A stretch of DNA of 64,000 nucleotides from Polytrichum commune. Taxonomy: Eukaryota > Streptophyta > Polytrichopsida > Polytrichales > Polytrichaceae. The notes beneath the pieces are model-generated. The model was given only the letters and a program-made list of their open reading frames with translations, was not told the origin of the DNA and searched no databases. The translations under genes were made by a program, and so were the position numbers. The stretch lies in assembly GCA_950295325.1 (NCBI GenBank), contig OX485805.1, forward strand, positions 26,151,501 to 26,215,500. Reading direction: 5' to 3'. Shown piece after piece: positions 58,600 to 64,000 of the stretch (the first letter of the stretch is position 1; every line of letters begins with the position of its first letter).

Positions 58600-61500
58600 A
58601 CCTCATCTATTGGCGGGCTTCCTTCCTTTGTTCTCTCTCTCCCCCCCCCCCCAATGCGCCTCCGTGAGCAGTGAGGGCAGGGCTGATGCAGCCGAAGCGC
58701 GCTCTTTTCTCTTGCTTGCTTCTCCGCCTCCCTCCGCATTGAGAAGGATGCAGGCTCCGAGCTAAAAATAGAGCGCCGCTCTCTCTCACTCACTCCAAAT
58801 GCGCCGAACACTCTACTTGCTTGCAGACCGCATCAATGAGGAACTAGCATAGCCGCATCAGCGAGTAGCTAAGCTAAACTAAGGCGGGCGGGCTAGAGTC
58901 TAGCCTCCAAGTTCCGCTTCCGGGCTTCCAGCCTTTTCGTCTTCCGCAGGCAACCACGTGTTCACGCCACCCGCATTGATAAACCGCTCACTGCCTCTTC
59001 GGAGATTTCCGACCGGCGCCTTGCATGCACAGACGGCGACATCTTCCCAAGCTCCAGATATCTGGCAAAGGGCGGGACCACGCGACTGGAGAACTCTCGG
59101 GGAACTAGCGGTGAGTGTGGAGTGTGGACTCGACTTGGAGATCGTCTGCGTCCGCCGGTGAGGTGAGGCATCCAGTCATTGCATGTAAGCAAGGTGGGAG
59201 GCATTGGCTTCAATCACGGTCACAGGATATGTCGTACCTGGAGTATAAACTTTTGGACTGATTATGCACTTCAACCATTTCAACGTCACTGGCTTCTTCT
59301 ATTATTTCTCTAAAGTAATGTAGCTCTAGGCAGAACTCTCGGGGGAACTAGCGGTGAGTGTGGACTCGACTTGGAGATCGTCCGCCGGTGAGGTTAGGAG
59401 TTAAGAGTATGTTGTTGTTAATATTATTGTGGTGTGGTGTTGTTGTGAGCCTATAAACTCGCCGGTTACTGTTGATGCACAGTGCAACAGAGTGTAGAGG
59501 TCTTAGTAGGGAGTGTATATTATTGAGTGCTTGATCCTAACGCACATTTATGTCTGCCTACCCTAGCAATTTCACAAGCCGCGAGGTAATGTGATGAGTA
59601 GTGGCTGCCTCTCGGCCTTGCGGTCAGTAGCTTCATTGTGAGGAGTTAGGAGTATGCTATTGTGTTCAGGTGTTGTTGTGAGCCTATAAACTCGCTAGTT
59701 ATTGTTGCGCATTGCGACAGAGTGTGGAGGTTTTGATCCTTCCGCACTTTTTTATTTGCTTCCTCAGGCTAGCAACTTCACAAGACACCGGGGTGGTGTG
59801 GACAGTAGTGGTGCTCCCTCCACCTTGCGGTTTATTAGCTTTATTGTGAGGTTGGGAGTTTGTTATTATATTGTGGTCTTGTGTTGTTGTGAGCCTATAA
59901 ACCTGCCGATTACTACTGCACATTGCGACAGAGTGTAGAGGTTTTGAAGAGTACGTGGTCCTTCCACACATTCTTATTTGCTTACTCCAGCAATTTTATC
60001 ACAAACCGCGGGGTAGTGTGGTTAGGTTAGTAGTGGTGCTCCTCATTGCGGTTTATTGAGGCGAGGAGTTAGGAGTATGTTGTTATCATTGTGGTCGGGT
60101 GTTGATGTGAGCCTTTAATCTCGCCGGTTACAATTGCTCATTGCAACAGAGTGTAGAGGCGTAGAAGAGTATTTGAGCCTTTTGTATATTTTTATTTTCT
60201 TTCTCTGGCAATTTCACCACAAGCAGCCGGGTGATGTGGTTAGTAAGTAGTGGTTCTCCTCGCTGCGGTCTATTTAATAGCTTCACGTGGTGAGTTAGGA
60301 AGTTTGTCTGCGTGTTTAACACTTTTCTCCCCCGTTTCTCTTCGTTGTAGCTTTGTTTTGTGCTTTACAGCGGTCCGCATTGACCTGTTTTAGAAGCCTT
60401 CTCTTGACTATCGTCGTCCGCAATCTGTCTCTGGCCTTTTGTTTTGTTTTTTTTTTCCCGTGTTCATCTTGCAGCATTGGGAGGTGAACACATTTGGTCA
60501 ATACTCTCTATCTGGAGGATGTAAACTAGCTCACCGTCTCCTATTTCCTCCTTGTTTAGGATCTGATTTCTTTGTACATGCGCTATCGAGGAGATGTCAA
60601 CTTGGCATGCCATTTTTCAGGACACACGAACTCGCCCTTTCGCCTGTGGTGGTTTGAGGAGCGAGAGTTTTCAGGAGAAGCCGAGTCATCCAGGCATTGC
60701 ATGTGAGGCGGATGTGAGCATGGTAGGAGGCATTGATTTCAATCACATTCAAAGGATGTGTTGTACTTGGAGTATAAACTGTTGGACTTATCCACTTCAA
60801 CCATTTCATTGTCACTTACTTCTATATTCTCTCTGAACTAATGTACCTCTAGTCTGAGGGGCTTGTCTTCCTTCTCTCTTAGCTATAGCCCAAACTCTTT
60901 CAATGTTACACATGAGGTCGGTTCTTTGAACGTGTCTAAACGTTTAGGTTTGCTTCACGAACGTATGCACCTTTTTGCACATATGTAGGTCTCAGTTTTG
61001 ACTTGTGTAGAAGCCCCTGAGCTCTTTCAGTGTAAGTGCATTCCCGAGCATAGTTCTTGATATATTTACGTGTGCCCTTGCAACTCCAGATGTCATATCT
61101 ACAGCTTAAAAGCTCCTTTGCCTCAAGCTCCTTAGATTCCTGCTTATTGGATCCTTTTTTTTTTCTTGCTCAATAGAATGTTGTGCAAATGAGTGCTGTG
61201 TGCTTTATGAAGAGCTTTTTTTCCCTGAAAATTTCAGAGCATTTTCACTGCAAATAAAATCTTCCTTCTTTGCTCTTGCTTCTGGCCTTGAGACACAGTT
61301 TTCAGCTTGCACGTATTGGAAGTGGTGTAACTGGCTTTCATATTCTGGGGGTTTCACCTGCTACATTGAAGCCTGCATAGTGATTCACTGTAATTATATT
61401 CATCCATCTTTTCTTTGGGTATTCTCTCCCATCCTCCGATAAATCTGAAACGTTCTTTGTCATTGTGATGGTTGATCTTGTTCCTGATTTTACTTTTCCA

Positions 61501-61606
61501 CTTGGGTTTATGCTACTGTGCTAGATGCGAGCACGGAGTTTTGGCTGTATTACTTATCTGCTCTGCGACAAATACTAGTTGTGACTACGTGAGGACAGTG
61601 ATCATA
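58600..61606 (+). promoter_or_regulatory. Probable promoter and 5' leader of the membrane-protein gene
   Basis: From 58,600 the sequence becomes GC-richer, with a CT-rich run (58,633-58,656), a common feature of plant core promoters and leaders, upstream of the coding start at 61,607. It contains tandem repeats (59,398-60,290) and a duplicated block (59,190-59,335 and 60,700-60,855, both with GGAGTATAAACT). It may hold non-coding exons and leader introns. I cannot fix the transcription start. An in-frame non-ATG extension upstream of 61,607 is hydrophobic but probably intronic. Confidence 0.5.
59398..60290 (+). repeat. Four tandem repeats of about 220 bp
   Basis: The marker GTGAGCCTATAAACTCGC recurs, diverged, near 59,446, 59,676, 59,889 and 60,108, giving periods of about 230, 213 and 219 bp. 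Each unit also has GCAACAGAGTGTAGAGG and TAGTGGTGCTCC-type motifs. A shorter direct repeat (GGAACTAGCGGTGAGTGTGG) lies just upstream at 59,100 and 59,345. Confidence 0.88.
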
Positions 61607-64000
61607 ATGGAAGAGGTATGGAGAATCAAAATGGAAGAGATATGGAGAATCATGGGAAAATTATGGGCAAGCTCAAGAGCCCAAATTGCTGAGACCTACC
61701 GACAGGCGTCTACTAACCTGTAAGGCATTACTGCACTGTTTTCATCCTGGGAAAAGTATACCTACTCTTTTCAACTTTGATGTATCATGTGACTCTTGAG
61801 GTCACATTCCACTCCCTCCTGGAGCTTTTTGAATGTCTGCTGAAATTGTGAGGTTCTCCTGACGAAAATTTACTATTTGCTTTCAGAGCCCCTATCAATG
61901 CCCAAATTGCTGAGACCTACCAGCGTGCGTCCACTAACATGTAAGGCACTACTTCACTGTTTTCTCTCTGCTTCTTTGCATACTCTTCATTTTCGATGAG
62001 ATTGGTGTGGTTACTATCCACTGCCCCTGAAGCTTCTTGGAATGCCTACAGATTGTCAAGGTTCTGCTGATGCCTCCTTATTGTAACCTTTGAGAGCCTG
62101 ATGAGCTTCATATGTTTTCTGTATGTTTGTCTCTACTACTACCAGCTAGGTGTTAGAATTTGTGCTGTAGGACATATTACCTAGGTGACAATTCACTCTC
62201 AGCTCAACAAGCTTTCTTTTACAATCACAGTCGTTGCGAATTGCACAACACTGTGCACAGGATATCTTTTATGCTTGTTCCTTACTACGTTCAAATGAGC
62301 TGGTATCCTGCCAGAGCTGAAGTGAGGAAATTCTGTTTCTCTTTCTATCTAATCAGTGATGAAAATATTTCTGGAAGAGGTAAAATGATTAGTATTAACT
62401 AGAGTATTTTTCTGACGATAAGATTTTGTTGTTTTTGTGCAGTGACATTGAGCGGCTGAGAAACTTCTTGGTAGGGCATGTCAGGAAGAATTTGTTCAAC
62501 TATGAGAAGCGAAAACATGAACCTAGGGCATCTTCTGGTTCAGAGAAGCAAGTGAAACTGAAACAGGTGGCCACGCGGTTACGACTTGGTTTCTTGATCT
62601 TTACATTTGCTGTTCTAGGCACCTTGGCACTGCCAATGATGTTTGATGACATGTTACCTCAGCAGATGGAACAGGAGTTTGGTGCAGGTGGCACAACAAA
62701 CCATGACATGGGAAGGTGCGTTTCCACTACCTACTTGCTTTGTCTCTGTAAATCTTGATACAGGACAATTGATGTGTATTAAAGATGTTCGAGTGAGTTT
62801 GTTACCAGTTCCTCGTATCTTCTACTCTACCAGTCTGCAGACTGTCATTTGTTCTCGAGGAGGTGCAGGGAGACCAGCTTCTTCCAAGTACTGCCTTCAG
62901 TTTCAAGATGCGTGTGCTGTGCAGACACCTTGTATAAGTGACAGATTTTGGCCTTTCTTTTGCAGTGGAAAGGAACAAGCTTTGAACAGAAAAATTATAC
63001 TTGAAGATGACAGATACTTCAAATACAAAGAGAAATGGAATGATGAGAGATTAGAGGAGGATCAACAAGAGGTCTCAACAGAGGAAATTGACAGTGATGA
63101 GAGCAAAGACGTTTTCACTTCCAAAGAGAAAACAGTGCAAGATATATTTCCAGAGAAGGATGTGAAGATTCTGCAAAAGCATCTGCCATCAGATCCTCTA
63201 CGTAAACAGAGGAGATCTGGTAAGCTGAAGTTATCTGGAGAGACTGGTGTTGTTGTAAATGGAGATGTCAAAGTTGTGGGCATTGTCAAGGAAACAGTGA
63301 TTGAGAAATCAGATCTTGTGCAAGATCCAAGCAACAGAGAAGGCACACTGGTTTCTCATAGTGACAGTATGGGAACACGTCGTGCTGAGAAGCGGCCAAA
63401 TTCTAAAGGATCGTCCTCGATGAGATCAAGGAGAAAACGTGGTAAGCATGGGGTGGATTCACTCCGTGTGAGTGACATAATTGTGGATAGTGCTCAGGGA
63501 AAAACCGTCACAGAAACTGTAAAATCTCGAGTAGAAAATGAGCCACATAAGGAGGATTCCGTTTTGGCACTTGGCACAGAGGCTGGGATTGTACATGAGA
63601 CAAAGGCAGATGTAGTGGAAGATTCCCAATCTGGGTCCAAAGAAGCCATTCCACTCGTCAAAGATGAATCAGTATCTACAGATGGGTCCATCAAGAGCAG
63701 TGATCAGTGGCAGCATTCTTCTGAATTGCCTCAGGACAATCCAGAAAACGACTCCTCAAAGGGAATGGATGCGGCTCTTGAAGAAGTAGTGAAGCTGGAT
63801 ATTGAAACCAAGAAGATTGCAAGTGAACACTCGAGTGAATCTCTCGAGGTACAGCAGGAGTCAATGAAGAAGGAAGAACCTGAACTCAACACTACAGGAC
63901 TTGATGTGGGATCATCTGAAAGGGCTGATGGGGATTCTCAGAGAATCTTAGGGGAAGGAAGTACCCATTCTGAAAAAGAGAACTTGGTTGAGGCAGTTTC
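61607..64000 (+). CDS. Unidentified single-pass membrane protein, 5' part
   Basis: Not recognised. Exons: 61,607-61,719, 61,887-61,940, 62,443-62,715, 62,966 to beyond the window end, all with GT-AG sites and consistent phase. The start MEEVWRIKMEEIWRIMGK is the first in-frame ATG of the first exon. Exons 1 and 2 carry near-identical AQIAETYRQASTNL and AQIAETYQRASTNM, a tandem exon duplication. Exon 3 gives IERLRNFLVGHVRKNLFNYE, a basic stretch, and one strong hydrophobic segment (LRLGFLIFTFAVLGTLALPM, residues about 103-122 with exon 2 included). Exon 4 stays open for 1,035 nt and encodes an acidic, Lys/Glu/Ser-rich, low-complexity region likely to be disordered, with short basic clusters such as SMRSRRKRGK. 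The layout suggests a membrane-anchored protein with a long flexible tail. The C-terminus and any catalytic domain lie outside the window. Confidence 0.8.

Noticed and set aside
61472-61606. Hydrophobic N-terminal extension of the unknown membrane protein
   Set aside because: The open frame starts with a TTG codon, has no ATG before 61,607, and looks like leader or intron sequence.

Overview
The window reads as nuclear DNA of a land plant. It carries a COBRA-like GPI-anchor gene, a plant-type SF3a60 splicing-factor gene with conventional GT-AG introns, a Stowaway terminus, and a high density of MITEs, foldbacks and SINE-like repeats. Genes are sparse and most of the 64 kb is old repeat DNA. 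I cannot name the species. No rRNA gene, functional tRNA gene or CRISPR array was seen.

Layout. 1-3.4 kb: repeat-rich, no gene. 3.41-7.97 kb: first copy of a 4.55-kb direct repeat. 7.99-9.81 kb (minus): a 607-codon uninterrupted ORF with a 19-residue tandem repeat and predicted membrane segments, family unknown. 9.9-15.95 kb: repeats, including two copies of a GC-richer LTR-like sequence, a TA-flanked MITE and, inside that MITE, a perfect 146-bp-arm palindrome. 15.97-19.31 kb (minus): nine intact internal exons of SF3a60 (SF3A3), with the N-terminal and C-terminal exons absent from the window. 20.88-25.43 kb: second copy of the 4.55-kb repeat. 25.4-33.6 kb: MITEs with recognisable target-site duplications, no gene.

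36.07-39.32 kb (plus): complete six-exon COBRA-like gene of 460 codons with signal peptide and GPI-anchor tail. 39.3-47.5 kb: foldbacks, MITEs and a possible LTR containing an array of 13 short dyads whose arms co-vary. 47.78-49.37 kb: complete Tc1-type element, with inverted termini and TA duplication, holding a decayed DD34E transposase. 50-58.2 kb: MITEs, tRNA-derived SINEs and long inverted repeats. 58.6-61.6 kb: promoter or 5' leader with about 220-bp tandem repeats. 61.61 kb to the end (plus): start of a gene for an unidentified single-pass membrane protein with a long acidic, probably disordered region and a tandemly duplicated 54-nt exon.

The three recognisable host genes have no obvious functional link: pre-mRNA splicing, cell-wall or cellulose orientation, and unknown membrane protein. 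The main interest lies in the repeats: the Tc1 element, the perfect palindrome, the co-varying dyad array, two new-looking MITE families with perfect 8-bp target duplications, and the 22-kb block bounded by 4.55-kb direct repeats that encloses both the unknown ORF and the truncated SF3a60 gene. All boundaries were read by eye. Splice sites and frames were checked codon by codon for the three multi-exon genes.
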